A stretch of DNA of 64,000 nucleotides from Umezawaea tangerina. Lineage in GTDB: Bacteria > Actinomycetota > Actinomycetes > Mycobacteriales > Pseudonocardiaceae. A program made the translations under genes and the position numbers. The stretch lies in NCBI RefSeq assembly GCF_003002815.1, contig NZ_PVTF01000001.1, positions 186,001 to 250,000 of the forward strand, in the 5' to 3' direction. Numbering within the stretch: the first letter of the stretch is position 1; each line of letters begins with the position of its first letter. The notes beneath the pieces are model-generated. The model was not told where the DNA came from and searched no databases. It saw only the letters and a list, made by a program, of their open reading frames with translations. Shown here piece after piece: positions 25,501-33,589 of the stretch.

Positions 25501-26520
25501 TCAGGCGACCGGAGCGCTCGCGAGGACCACGGCGAGGCCGAACGCGACACCCATGACGGTCAGCTCCACGGCCGCCCAGGCGAACACGGCGGTCCGCTCG
25601 TGCTTGGCGATCCGGGGCAGCAGGCGCCACCGGATGTTGGCCCCCAGTAGCGCCAACCCGCCCGCGCAGACGGCCTTGCCGAGCAGCAGCAGGCCGTAGG
25701 ACGTGGTGAACAGCGAGCCGGGCAGCGAGACGACCGGGTTGAGGCCGAGCTCCAGCAGGCCGTTGAACAGGCCCGTCACCGAGACCAGCACCAGGCTGAC
25801 CGTGGCGAGCTTGGAGAACTTCGGCAGCGCCTCGGCGAGCAGCCCCCTGCGGTGGGCGACCAGCGCGATCAGCGCGCCCAGACCACCGGTCCACGCGGCC
25901 GCGCCGAGGACGTGCAGCTCCATCGAGATCATCGAGTAGTCGTGGTACTTCCAGTTCGACGCGTGCCCGGTGACCGGCAGGGGCAGCAGGCCGAACATGG
26001 CGACCAGGATGCGCAGCTCGGCGGGCACCGTCTCGCCCCGGCGGGCGGCCAGCGAGCCGACCCACAGGTAGACGAGCGCGCACACGGCGCTGAACAGCAG
26101 GCCCTGGCCCGCGCCGACCCGTTGCACGTAGTCGACGACCCCGCCCATGGTGAGCGGCTGGCCGGGGCGGACCTCGTAGGCCCTGATCACGATGGACAGC
26201 AGGGCGGTGAGCACCCAGACCGCGGCGGCGACCACCGCGGCCGGCCTGGCGATCCGCAGCACCGGCTCCGTGGTGGACGGCCTGCCGAAGCCGAGCAGCT
26301 TCGGCAGCAGGCTCAGGCCGACGACCACGGTCGCCGAGAGGTCGAGCAGCACCCGCACGAGCGGGTGGAGGAACTGGACCACCGGTCCCGCCTCGGCGAT
26401 CCCGACCACGGTCTGCGTGGTCGAGAGCGCCAGGCCGAGCAGCACACCGGCCACCCCGCCCGCGATGAGCCCACCGAGCACGTAGTACCTGGTGGGAGCG
26501 GTGGTCCAGTTCGTCGTCAC
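25501..26520 (-). CDS. CopD-family copper resistance membrane protein
   Basis: 339 residues, about eight TM helices, CopD domain in the C-terminal half. Conserved polar positions include YHDYSMISMELHVLGAAAWTGGL, whose His and Met residues are candidate copper ligands, and VTGLFNGLLELGL. The GTG start at 26520 overlaps the TAG of the copC-like gene by one base (TAGTG), so translation is coupled. It probably moves or receives copper delivered by the CopC and YcnI proteins encoded upstream. Confidence 0.88.
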   Translation of the reverse strand: MTTNWTTAPTRYYVLGGLIAGGVAGVLLGLALSTTQTVVGIAEAGPVVQFLHPLVRVLLDLSATVVVGLSLLPKLLGFGRPSTTEPVLRIARPAAVVAAAVWVLTALLSIVIRAYEVRPGQPLTMGGVVDYVQRVGAGQGLLFSAVCALVYLWVGSLAARRGETVPAELRILVAMFGLLPLPVTGHASNWKYHDYSMISMELHVLGAAAWTGGLGALIALVAHRRGLLAEALPKFSKLATVSLVLVSVTGLFNGLLELGLNPVVSLPGSLFTTSYGLLLLGKAVCAGGLALLGANIRWRLLPRIAKHERTAVFAWAAVELTVMGVAFGLAVVLASAPVA

Positions 26521-27116
26521 TACCTCGAGTCCTCTTTGACACCGCCGCGCAGTGCCAGGAAGACACCACCGCCGAGCAGCACCACGGCACCCAGGATCCA
26601 CACCCAGATGGGCACACCGCCACCGCCGTCGGCGGTACCGCCCGCCGTCGAGGTCGCCGCCGGGTTGGCCGCGGCGATCTCGCTGGCCGGTGCGGGGGTG
26701 CCGGAGCCCGCCTTGGTGAGCGTGAACTTCAGCGACTCCGTCACCGGGTGCCCGTCGGCCGACAGGATCCGGTAGCTGACGGTGTACTCGCCTGCCGGGC
26801 CGAGCGGCCGCAGCTGCGCGGTCACCACGTTGTCCCGGACGGTCGGCTCGCCGACGCCCTCCCAGTGACCGCCGTCCGGGCTGACCACGGAGACGGCGTT
26901 GAGGCCCGGCCCGCCGTTCACCGGCTGGTCGAACGTCAGCGTGATCGTCGCCGGGCCGGTCTCGACGGACGAGCCCGCCAGCGGGTTGCTGCTGACCAGG
27001 ACGTTGTGCGCGAGTGCGGGGCCCGCCACGCCGAGCATGATGCCTCCGGCGACCAAGCAGGAGAGGAGCAGGCGCGGCAGGATCCGGATCGGTGTCGCCG
27101 AGAACCCGCGCCTCAT
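26520..27116 (-). CDS. CopC-family secreted copper-binding protein with C-terminal TM anchor
   Basis: 198 residues. Signal peptide about 1-36, with predicted cleavage leaving His at the mature N-terminus (ALA|HNVLVSSNPLAG), as in CopC proteins where this His binds copper. The CopC beta-barrel ends with SYRILSADGHPVTESLKF, the family signature containing a second His. A Thr/Ala/Gly-rich linker and a TM helix (VPIWVWILGAVVLLGGGVF) anchor it. The ATG overlaps the ycnI-like stop by 4 bp. Confidence 0.9.
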   Translation of the reverse strand: MRRGFSATPIRILPRLLLSCLVAGGIMLGVAGPALAHNVLVSSNPLAGSSVETGPATITLTFDQPVNGGPGLNAVSVVSPDGGHWEGVGEPTVRDNVVTAQLRPLGPAGEYTVSYRILSADGHPVTESLKFTLTKAGSGTPAPASEIAAANPAATSTAGGTADGGGGVPIWVWILGAVVLLGGGVFLALRGGVKEDSR

Positions 27117-27877
27117 GCCGCGGGCTTCCCCGTGGCGCGGCGCGAGCGGAGCACGGCACCGGCGCCGAAGCCGAGTCCGAGCGCACCGACCGCGAGACCC
27201 GCTCCACCCAGGTAGCGGGCGGTGTTGTCCTTGCCCGCGACGGCGGCCTCCGCGTGCTCGTCGCTCGCGGTCGCCGTGGCGGCGGTGGCGTCGTGGTGGT
27301 CTCCGCCCGCGGCCTTCGCGACCAGGTTCAGCACCGGAGCGGGCTTCGCGGGCTCCTCGGCGCCCTCGGCGGCGGGGGGCGCGTCCCACGCGACGACCTC
27401 GCCGCTGCTGTAGGTCTGCTTGGTGGGCAGCAGCAGGCGGTCGGTGTCCTCGGGCAGCGGGCCGACGGACAGGTCGAACTCGTTGAACTGGCCGGGTTCG
27501 ATCTGCACGCCCGCGTCCGCGGTCCAGATCACCGTGCTGGGCGCCTCGGTGACCTCCTTGCCGTGGCTGGTGATCGGCTTGGGCAGCTTGGCCTTGACGA
27601 CCTCGACCTTCCAGCCGGGCACGGGCTTGCTGCTGACCGAGGCCAGCGGGTACTCGGGCGGGAGGGTCAGTTCGAGCTTCACCGTGCCCGCGTCGGGGCG
27701 CTCGTTCGGCACCCGGATGGTGACCTTGGTGTAGCCGCCCTTGGCCGCCGGGCTGGGCGTGGACGCGGTGACGTGCGCCGAGGCGAGGCCCGCGGTGCCG
27801 AGCGCGATCGCGCCGGCGGCTCCGAGGACGGCTGCGCCACGGGCGAGCGTGCGCACGCCGAATCGATTTGTCGACAT
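27113..27877 (-). CDS. YcnI-like DUF1775 copper-binding protein
   Basis: 254 residues: signal peptide (about 1-35) ending ASA|HVTASTPSP, so the mature protein begins with the His that in YcnI proteins binds Cu(II), and a DUF1775 domain (about 36-170). A His-rich linker (GDHHDATAATATASDEH) and a C-terminal TM helix with basic tail follow. It acts outside the membrane, probably as a copper chaperone or reservoir for CopC/CopD. Second of four genes in the cluster. Confidence 0.9.
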   Translation of the reverse strand: MSTNRFGVRTLARGAAVLGAAGAIALGTAGLASAHVTASTPSPAAKGGYTKVTIRVPNERPDAGTVKLELTLPPEYPLASVSSKPVPGWKVEVVKAKLPKPITSHGKEVTEAPSTVIWTADAGVQIEPGQFNEFDLSVGPLPEDTDRLLLPTKQTYSSGEVVAWDAPPAAEGAEEPAKPAPVLNLVAKAAGGDHHDATAATATASDEHAEAAVAGKDNTARYLGGAGLAVGALGLGFGAGAVLRSRRATGKPAA

Positions 27878-27908
27878 GGAGATGTTGCTCCTGGGTGTTC
27901 CGGAGTGG

Positions 27909-28457
27909 TCAGGGGACTCGGGTAACCAGGAGTACGGGCGGCCCTCGGCGGCCGTTCACGCTGCGCAGCAGTAGTTCGATCAGTACTCGTCCGGCCACCG
28001 CGCTCAGGGCGGCGGCACGCGGGGTGAGCAGGACCGGGCCCGGCGCGAGCGTGCGGGGGAGCAGCCGGGACACGGCGGCGGCCAGCGCGAACAGGGCGTC
28101 GTCGGCCTTGACCAGCAGCAGGCCGGTGCCCAGCGCGGCGAGCACGTGCGCGGTCGTCATCTGCACCACGTCGAACCCGAGACCGCCGGTCGAGGTGTGG
28201 TGGTGGTGCATCAGGCCGAGCAGCTCGTGCTGCGCGAACTGCGCCGCCCCGAGCGCGGCCAGGATGGCCAACGGGCTCCGGCGGCGGTTCGCCAGCGCGG
28301 TCGCCGCACCCGCGATGAGCAGCGTCAACGGCAGCGCGGGTGTGAACTCCGCCAGGCTGCCGCCAGCCGCGCCGTGAGCGGCGACGCCCAGCGCGGCGGA
28401 CGTCACGGCCAGCAGCAGACCGCGTGCTACGCGGGTGGGTGCGGGCCGTGGGGTCAC
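27909..28457 (-). CDS. Small polytopic membrane protein of the copper cluster
   Basis: 182 residues with four to five hydrophobic segments. The loop LGLMHHHHTS carries four His in a row and may bind metal. No named family recognised. GTG start at 28457; an in-frame upstream start at 28562 is possible. It precedes the ycnI-like gene by 31 bp, which places it first in the copper operon. Confidence 0.7.
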   Translation of the reverse strand: MTPRPAPTRVARGLLLAVTSAALGVAAHGAAGGSLAEFTPALPLTLLIAGAATALANRRRSPLAILAALGAAQFAQHELLGLMHHHHTSTGGLGFDVVQMTTAHVLAALGTGLLLVKADDALFALAAAVSRLLPRTLAPGPVLLTPRAAALSAVAGRVLIELLLRSVNGRRGPPVLLVTRVP

Positions 28458-28585
28458 GCCATGAGAGTAGGAGAACAAGCCGTACGGGCGTAAGGCGCCA
28501 TGTTTGGCCGTTCGGAGCAGCGGGTACCGGCTGACCGGACGCAGTCCCGCGACGGTTGCCAAGTGACCAGCTCAGGAGGCCAGGT

Positions 28586-30250
28586 GTGACAACGCCGCTC
28601 GAACAACCCCTGCCCGGCGAACCCTCGGCCGAACGCGCCGACCGACCCGCGAGCACCGACAAGGTCGTCTTCGGTGTCGCCGCCGTCATCACCCTCGGTT
28701 TCGTGGCCTGGGGCGTCTTCGCCACGGATTCCCTCGCTTCGGCTTCCAAAACCTCCCTGTCCTGGATCATCGGGAACCTCGGCTGGGCGTTCGTCCTGGC
28801 CGCCTCCGGCTTCGTGGTGTTCGCGCTGTGGCTGGCGTTCAGCCGCTACGGCCGGATCCCGCTCGGCAAGGACGACGAGGAGCCCGAGTTCAGGACGGTG
28901 TCCTGGGTCGCGATGATGTTCAGCGCGGGCATGGGCATCGGCCTGATGTTCTACGGCGTGAACGAGCCGCTGACGCACTTCGTGAAGCCGCCGCCCGGCA
29001 CCGTCGAAGGCGGTTCCGAGCAGGCGGTGCAGACCGCCATGGCGACCACGATGTTCCACTGGACCCTGCACCCGTGGGCGATCTACGCCGTCGTCGGCCT
29101 CGCGATCGCGTACGGCAGCTTCCGGCGCGGCCGCAGCCAGCTGATCAGCGCCGCGTTCGCCCCGCTGCTCGGCTCCAGGCGCGCGAACGGCCCGGCGGGC
29201 AAGGCGATCGACGTGCTCGCGATCTTCGCCACGCTGTTCGGCTCGGCGGCCTCGCTCGGGCTCGGCGCGCTGCAGATCGGCAGCGGCCTGAAGGTCGCGG
29301 GCTGGGCCGGTGACATCGGCAACGGCGTCCTGGTCGGGATCATCGCCGTGCTGACCGCCGCGTTCGTGGCGTCGGCGGTGTCCGGTGTCGCCAAGGGCAT
29401 CCAGTGGCTGTCCAACATCAACATGGTGCTGGCCGTCGTGCTCGCCGCGTTCCTCTTCGTGGTCGGCCCGACGGTGTTCATCCTCAACCTGGTGCCCACC
29501 GCGATCGGCGACTACCTGCGCGAACTGGCCGACATGGCCGGTCGCACCGCCGCGTCCGGCGGCGACGCCACGGAGACCTGGCTGTCCGGCTGGACGATCT
29601 TCTACTGGGCCTGGTGGATCTCGTGGACGCCGTTCGTCGGCATGTTCATCGCCCGCATCAGCCGCGGCCGCACCATCCGCCAGTTCGTCGCGGGCGTCAT
29701 CCTCGTCCCCAGCGCCGTCAGCCTGGTCTGGTTCGCCATCCTCGGCGGCACCGCGATCTTCACCCAGCGGGCGGGCACCGACATCGCGGGCCAGTCCACC
29801 CCGGAGGGCCAGCTCTTCGCGCTGCTGGACAACTTCCCGCTGGCCGCCGTCGCGGGCGTCGTCGTGATGCTCCTCGTCGCGATCTTCTTCGTCTCCGGCG
29901 CCGACGCCGCGTCCATCGTCATGGGCACGCTCTCCCAGCGCGGTTCCATCGAGCCCAACAAGCGCGTCGTCGTGTTCTGGGGCGTCCTGACCGGCGCCGT
30001 CGCGGCGGTCATGCTGCTCGTCGGCGGCTCCAACGCCCTCACCGGCCTGCAGAACCTGACCATCATCGCCGCCCTGCCGTTCCTGGTGATCATGATCGGC
30101 CTGTGCGTGTCGCTCACGAAGGACCTGCGCAGCGACCCGATGATCAGACGCGAGGAACGCGTGGCCGAAGCCATGGAGCAGGCCACCGCCCACCTCGGTC
30201 CCGAGGAAGCCGCCCTCCGCGCGGTGGAACAGGTCACCGCCAAGCGCTGA
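28586..30250 (+). CDS. BCCT-family betaine/choline/carnitine transporter
   Basis: 554-residue, 12-TM secondary transporter for compatible solutes such as glycine betaine. The BCCT signature is clear (WTIFYWAWWISWTPFVGMFI then ARISRGRTIRQF), together with MMFSAGMGIGLMFYGVNEP and a Trp/Tyr-rich TM4 region. GTG start at 28586 with AGGAGG 6 bases upstream. The N- and C-terminal tails are short and charged, as expected for osmosensing members. Monocistronic, ending in a strong terminator. Confidence 0.94.
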   Translation: MTTPLEQPLPGEPSAERADRPASTDKVVFGVAAVITLGFVAWGVFATDSLASASKTSLSWIIGNLGWAFVLAASGFVVFALWLAFSRYGRIPLGKDDEEPEFRTVSWVAMMFSAGMGIGLMFYGVNEPLTHFVKPPPGTVEGGSEQAVQTAMATTMFHWTLHPWAIYAVVGLAIAYGSFRRGRSQLISAAFAPLLGSRRANGPAGKAIDVLAIFATLFGSAASLGLGALQIGSGLKVAGWAGDIGNGVLVGIIAVLTAAFVASAVSGVAKGIQWLSNINMVLAVVLAAFLFVVGPTVFILNLVPTAIGDYLRELADMAGRTAASGGDATETWLSGWTIFYWAWWISWTPFVGMFIARISRGRTIRQFVAGVILVPSAVSLVWFAILGGTAIFTQRAGTDIAGQSTPEGQLFALLDNFPLAAVAGVVVMLLVAIFFVSGADAASIVMGTLSQRGSIEPNKRVVVFWGVLTGAVAAVMLLVGGSNALTGLQNLTIIAALPFLVIMIGLCVSLTKDLRSDPMIRREERVAEAMEQATAHLGPEEAALRAVEQVTAKR

Positions 30251-30253
30251 ACG

Positions 30254-30292
30254 ACGAGTGCCCCCTCCGAAGATCGTGGAGGGGGCACTCGT
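30254..30292 (+). terminator. Terminator after the BCCT gene
   Basis: Perfect 15-bp stem (ACGAGTGCCCCCTCC with its complement) and 9-base loop, 3 bases after the stop. May act in both directions, since a minus-strand gene ends at 30303. Confidence 0.85.
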
Positions 30293-30302
30293 CTGTCCGG
30301 GG

Positions 30303-30740
30303 TCAGGAGACGCCGAGCCGCCTGAGGAGGTCGTTCTCGAGCACGTCCAGGTCGCTGCTCACGGCGCGGTGGGCGGCCTTGCGGCGGGGGGTGGGCATGC
30401 GTTCGGAGGCGCGGACGGCGGCGGCGAGCTTGACCAGGCGCGATTCCGTCTCGGTGACGTAGTCGGGGTCCTTGGCGCGCAGCTCGTCGAGAGCCTGGGC
30501 GAAGCCCGCGATGCGGGCGTGCAGGCGGGCGCCCTTGCCGGTGTACTTGGTGAGGTCCTCGATGCCGACGCCGAGCCTGCGGGCGCGGTAGTGGTCGTAC
30601 TGGTCGCTGACCAGGCCCGCGGCCTTGGCGGCGAACGGCGCGAGCACCGGGATGAGGACGGGGCCGACGACCTTGGCCACGCCGAGCAGGTTCTTCGCCT
30701 TCGAGGGCGTGAGCCGGGGACCGAGTGCTTTGCGTGCCAT
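30303..30740 (-). CDS. DUF6474-like hypothetical protein
   Basis: 145 residues, basic and helical: MARKALGPRLTPSKAKNLLG, a weakly hydrophobic stretch (VVGPVLIPVLAPFAAKAAGL), then YRARRLGVGIEDL and GARLHARIAGFAQALDELRA. The layout resembles the DUF6474 family of actinobacteria as I remember it; no function known. AGGAGG precedes the ATG. Divergent from the RecB-like nuclease gene. Confidence 0.7.
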   Translation of the reverse strand: MARKALGPRLTPSKAKNLLGVAKVVGPVLIPVLAPFAAKAAGLVSDQYDHYRARRLGVGIEDLTKYTGKGARLHARIAGFAQALDELRAKDPDYVTETESRLVKLAAAVRASERMPTPRRKAAHRAVSSDLDVLENDLLRRLGVS

Positions 30741-30845
30741 GGTGGCGCCACCTCCTAGGGGGAACAGTAGAGCCGACGCCGACCCGTCGCACAAAAGATC
30801 GACAGGAGTACCCAGGTTGCGCGCACGCCGGTTGCGGTCGCGGCA

Positions 30846-30851
30846 TACCCT
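30846..30851 (+). promoter_or_regulatory. -10 hexamer (TACCCT) of a leaderless promoter for the RecB-like nuclease
   Basis: TACCCT, six bases, then GTG at 30858; no ribosome binding site. Confidence 0.6.
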
Positions 30852-30857
30852 TCACCA

Positions 30858-32498
30858 GTGACTTCCCAGGTGCAGCTCGACGCCGGTGTGGTCACTCGTT
30901 GCCGGCGGCGGGTGCACCTAGAACACGATCCGGAGATGCGCGACGTCGACAAGGCGCCGCCGGACCCCGCTGGTGAGCAGCGCAAAGCCGACGCGACCGA
31001 GCACCGCCGACAGGTGTCGAACGCGCTGGCGCGGCTGTTCGGCTCGCAGCTCATGGAGATCCCGTTCGGCCCGGACATCCGCACCGCGGACCGCGAGCGC
31101 GTGACGCTGGCCGCGATGCAGGCGGGCACCCCGTACATCTGGGGCCCGGCGCTGCCCCGCGACCTGACCGGCGGTCGGCGCGGCGGGATCGACCTGCTGG
31201 TGAAGGACACGACCGGGTACGTGCCGGTGCTGGTGGTCCGGCACAAGACCAGCGACCCCGGCCACGGCGCGCGCACCTCGCCGTTGTCGCACCCGCTGCC
31301 CAACGGCGCGCGCGTCGACCCGGCGCGCAAGGTCCGCCCGCAGCCGCGCGACCAGCTCAGGCTGGCCCACGCCCAGCGGCAGCTCCAGGCCGCCGGGTTC
31401 GCCAAGCACGGCCGCGCGATGGCGGGTGTGATCGGCATGGACGCGGACGTGGTGGTCTGGCACGACCTGGAGGCGCCGACCTGGCCCGGTGGCCGGACCG
31501 CGCTCGCCGAGTACGACGCCCGGTTCTCCGACCGGCTCGCCGTCGCCGGTGCCGCCGCTCGCGGTGACGAGCCGCTCGCGCGCCCGTCGCGGATCGTGGA
31601 GTGCAAGTCCTGTCCGTGGTGGCCGACCTGCGACGTGGAGCTCAAGCGCACCCGCGACGTCAGCCTGGTCGCCCGCGGCGAGGACGCCATCGCGCTGCGC
31701 AGGGCTGGCGTGTCCACTGTGGACCAGCTGGCCGAGCAGACCGTGGGCGAGCCGCTGATCCCGTTGGTGGGCATGCCGTTCGACGACGCCGTCATCCTGG
31801 CCCGCGCGTGGCTGCGCGACCTCACCGTCGTCCGCCGGTCCGAGCGGATGACCGTGCCGCGCGCCGACGTCGAGGTCGACGTCGACATGGAGAGCTTCGC
31901 GGACCTCGGCGCGTACATGTGGGGCTGCTGGCTGTCCGGCGAGAACGTCGACGAGGAACCGGGCTACCGCGCCTTCGCCACGTGGGACCCGGTGCCCAGC
32001 GACGACGAGGCCCGCTCGTTCGCCGAGTTCTGGACGTGGCTGACCGCGGTCCGGCTGCGCGCCCGCGCGCGCGGGCTGAGCTTCCGCGCCTACTGCTACA
32101 ACGAACTGGCCGAGAACCGCTGGCTGCTGGGCTCCGCCGAGCGGTTCAAGGGGATGCCGGGCATCCCGCCGGTCGCGCAGGTCCGCGAGTTCATCAAGTC
32201 CGACGCGTGGGTCGACCTGTTCGGCATCGTGCGCGAGGAGTTCCTCTGCGCGCACGGCAAGGGCCTCAAGACGATCGCCCCGGTCGCCGGGTTCACCTGG
32301 CGCGACCCGGAGGCGGGCGGCGAGAACTCCATGCGCTGGTACCGCGACGCGGTCGGCATGGACGGCAACCCGCCCGACGACGACCAGCGCCGCAGGCTGC
32401 TGGAGTACAACGAGGACGACGTCCGCGCAACGCACGCCCTGCGCAACTGGATGTCGTCCGAGGAGATCAAGCTCCTGCCGTTCGCGGGCGACCTGTGA
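30858..32498 (+). CDS. TM0106-type RecB-like nuclease with Fe-S cysteines and a DEDD exonuclease-like C-terminus
   Basis: 546 residues. The N-terminal RecB/Cas4-like nuclease domain has Asp112 (GGIDLLVK) and Lys130 (VLVVRHK) as candidate active-site residues. Cys15 plus Cys249, Cys252 and Cys258 (ECKSCPWWPTC) form the one-plus-three pattern of AddB/Cas4-type 4Fe-4S nucleases. The C-terminal half (about 335-530) resembles an RNase-H-like DEDD exonuclease: DVDMES near 341-346 and a terminal YNEDDVRATHAL. Probably involved in DNA repair or processing; physiological role unknown. No Cas genes nearby. Confidence 0.85.
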   Translation: MTSQVQLDAGVVTRCRRRVHLEHDPEMRDVDKAPPDPAGEQRKADATEHRRQVSNALARLFGSQLMEIPFGPDIRTADRERVTLAAMQAGTPYIWGPALPRDLTGGRRGGIDLLVKDTTGYVPVLVVRHKTSDPGHGARTSPLSHPLPNGARVDPARKVRPQPRDQLRLAHAQRQLQAAGFAKHGRAMAGVIGMDADVVVWHDLEAPTWPGGRTALAEYDARFSDRLAVAGAAARGDEPLARPSRIVECKSCPWWPTCDVELKRTRDVSLVARGEDAIALRRAGVSTVDQLAEQTVGEPLIPLVGMPFDDAVILARAWLRDLTVVRRSERMTVPRADVEVDVDMESFADLGAYMWGCWLSGENVDEEPGYRAFATWDPVPSDDEARSFAEFWTWLTAVRLRARARGLSFRAYCYNELAENRWLLGSAERFKGMPGIPPVAQVREFIKSDAWVDLFGIVREEFLCAHGKGLKTIAPVAGFTWRDPEAGGENSMRWYRDAVGMDGNPPDDDQRRRLLEYNEDDVRATHALRNWMSSEEIKLLPFAGDL

Positions 32499-32502
32499 GG
32501 GC

Positions 32503-32520
32503 CGCCCGCGTCGGCGGGCG
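32503..32520. terminator. Short bidirectional hairpin between convergent genes
   Basis: CGCCCGC-GTCG-GCGGGCG, a 7-bp stem in the 24-bp gap between the nuclease (+) and SDR (-) genes. Confidence 0.45.
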
Positions 32521-32522
32521 AG

Positions 32523-33281
32523 CTAGCGGGGTGCCATCCGGAGGGCGCCGTCCATGCGGATGACCTCGCCGTTGAGGTAGTCGTGCTCGACGATCGTCAG
32601 CGCGAGCTGCGCGTACTCGGCGGGCAGGGCGAGGCGCTTCGGGAACGGGACACCCGCGGCGAGGCCCGCGCGGAACTCGTCGGAGACGGTGGCGAGCATC
32701 GGGGTGTCGACGATGCCGGGCGCGATGGTCATCACGCGGATGCCGACGGAGGACAGGTCGCGCGCGGCGGGCAGGGTCATGCCGACGACGGCGGCCTTGG
32801 ACGAGGCGTAGGCGACCTGGCCGATCTGGCCGTCGAACGCGGCGATGGACGCGGTGTTGATGACGACGCCGCGCTGCCCGTCCTCCAGCGGCTCGGTCTT
32901 GCCGATCGCCGCGGCGGCCAGGCGCAGCACGTTGAACGTGCCGACGAGGTTGATCTCGACGACCTTGCGGTACAGGTCGAGGTCGTGCGGGCCGTTCTTG
33001 CCGACGGTCCTGGTCGACGGGCCGATGCCCGCGCAGTTGACGACGATCCGCAGCGGAGCGCCCGAACCGGCCGCGGTGTCGACGGCCGCCTGGACCTCCT
33101 CGGGGGAGGTCACGTCGGCGGCCAGGTAGGTCACGCCGTCGACGGCCTCGGCCTTCTCAACGGCACCCGGCAGGTCGAGCGCGAACACCTGCGCCCCCTT
33201 GAGCGCCAAGGCGCGCGCGGTCGCTCCACCGAGGCCGGACGCACCACCCGTCACGATCGCCGCGGTACCCGTGATCTGCAT
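32523..33281 (-). CDS. 3-hydroxyacyl-CoA dehydrogenase-like SDR (type II HSD10-like)
   Basis: 252-residue classical SDR: TGGASGLGGATARAL cofactor loop, VNCAGIG, NTASIAAFDGQIGQVAYASSK with catalytic Ser, Tyr and Lys, and APGIVDTPMLATVSDE. The GQIGQVAY and PGIVDTPML motifs are typical of type II 3-hydroxyacyl-CoA dehydrogenases in beta-oxidation or branched-chain catabolism. The next gene upstream is a tiny membrane ORF, so it is effectively monocistronic. Confidence 0.88.
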   Translation of the reverse strand: MQITGTAAIVTGGASGLGGATARALALKGAQVFALDLPGAVEKAEAVDGVTYLAADVTSPEEVQAAVDTAAGSGAPLRIVVNCAGIGPSTRTVGKNGPHDLDLYRKVVEINLVGTFNVLRLAAAAIGKTEPLEDGQRGVVINTASIAAFDGQIGQVAYASSKAAVVGMTLPAARDLSSVGIRVMTIAPGIVDTPMLATVSDEFRAGLAAGVPFPKRLALPAEYAQLALTIVEHDYLNGEVIRMDGALRMAPR

Positions 33282-33302
33282 GCCCGCCAGGTTAACGCTC
33301 GT

Positions 33303-33413
33303 TCAGTGCAGGCTCTTGCCCCGGTGGTCGGAGAAGTGCAGCAGTGCGACCAACGGCACAGCCGCCAGCACCGCCAGTCCCACGAACAGCAGCAGAATCA
33401 GCAGTAGCTCCAT
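33303..33413 (-). CDS. Tiny single-TM protein (36 aa)
   Basis: MELLLILLLFVGLAVLAAV followed by PLVALLHF and a polar tail (SDHRGKSLH): one TM helix and nothing else. It lies 21 bp upstream of the SDR start on the same strand. AAGGGGAG lies about 13 bases before the ATG, which is a loose spacing. No family recognised; the strongly hydrophobic reading could be real or chance. Confidence 0.45.
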   Translation of the reverse strand: MELLLILLLFVGLAVLAAVPLVALLHFSDHRGKSLH

Positions 33414-33577
33414 GCGGTGAACAGTGCTCCCCTTGTGGTCCTCCGCGCGCCGTCCGCCAGAGGGGTTGTCTTCGTGCACTCAGGGGATAACCCGTGTCAC
33501 GCTCAGCTACACCTCGATGATCGACTTTTCTCGACGGAAGTTCGTTAGCAGGGGTAACCAAAAACGCCCGCACCGCG

Positions 33578-33583
33578 TAAGTT
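33578..33583 (+). promoter_or_regulatory. -10 hexamer (TAAGTT) of a leaderless promoter for the gamma-glutamyltransferase-like gene
   Basis: TAAGTT, six bases, then GTG at 33590; no ribosome binding site. Confidence 0.6.
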
Positions 33584-33589
33584 GGCCAC

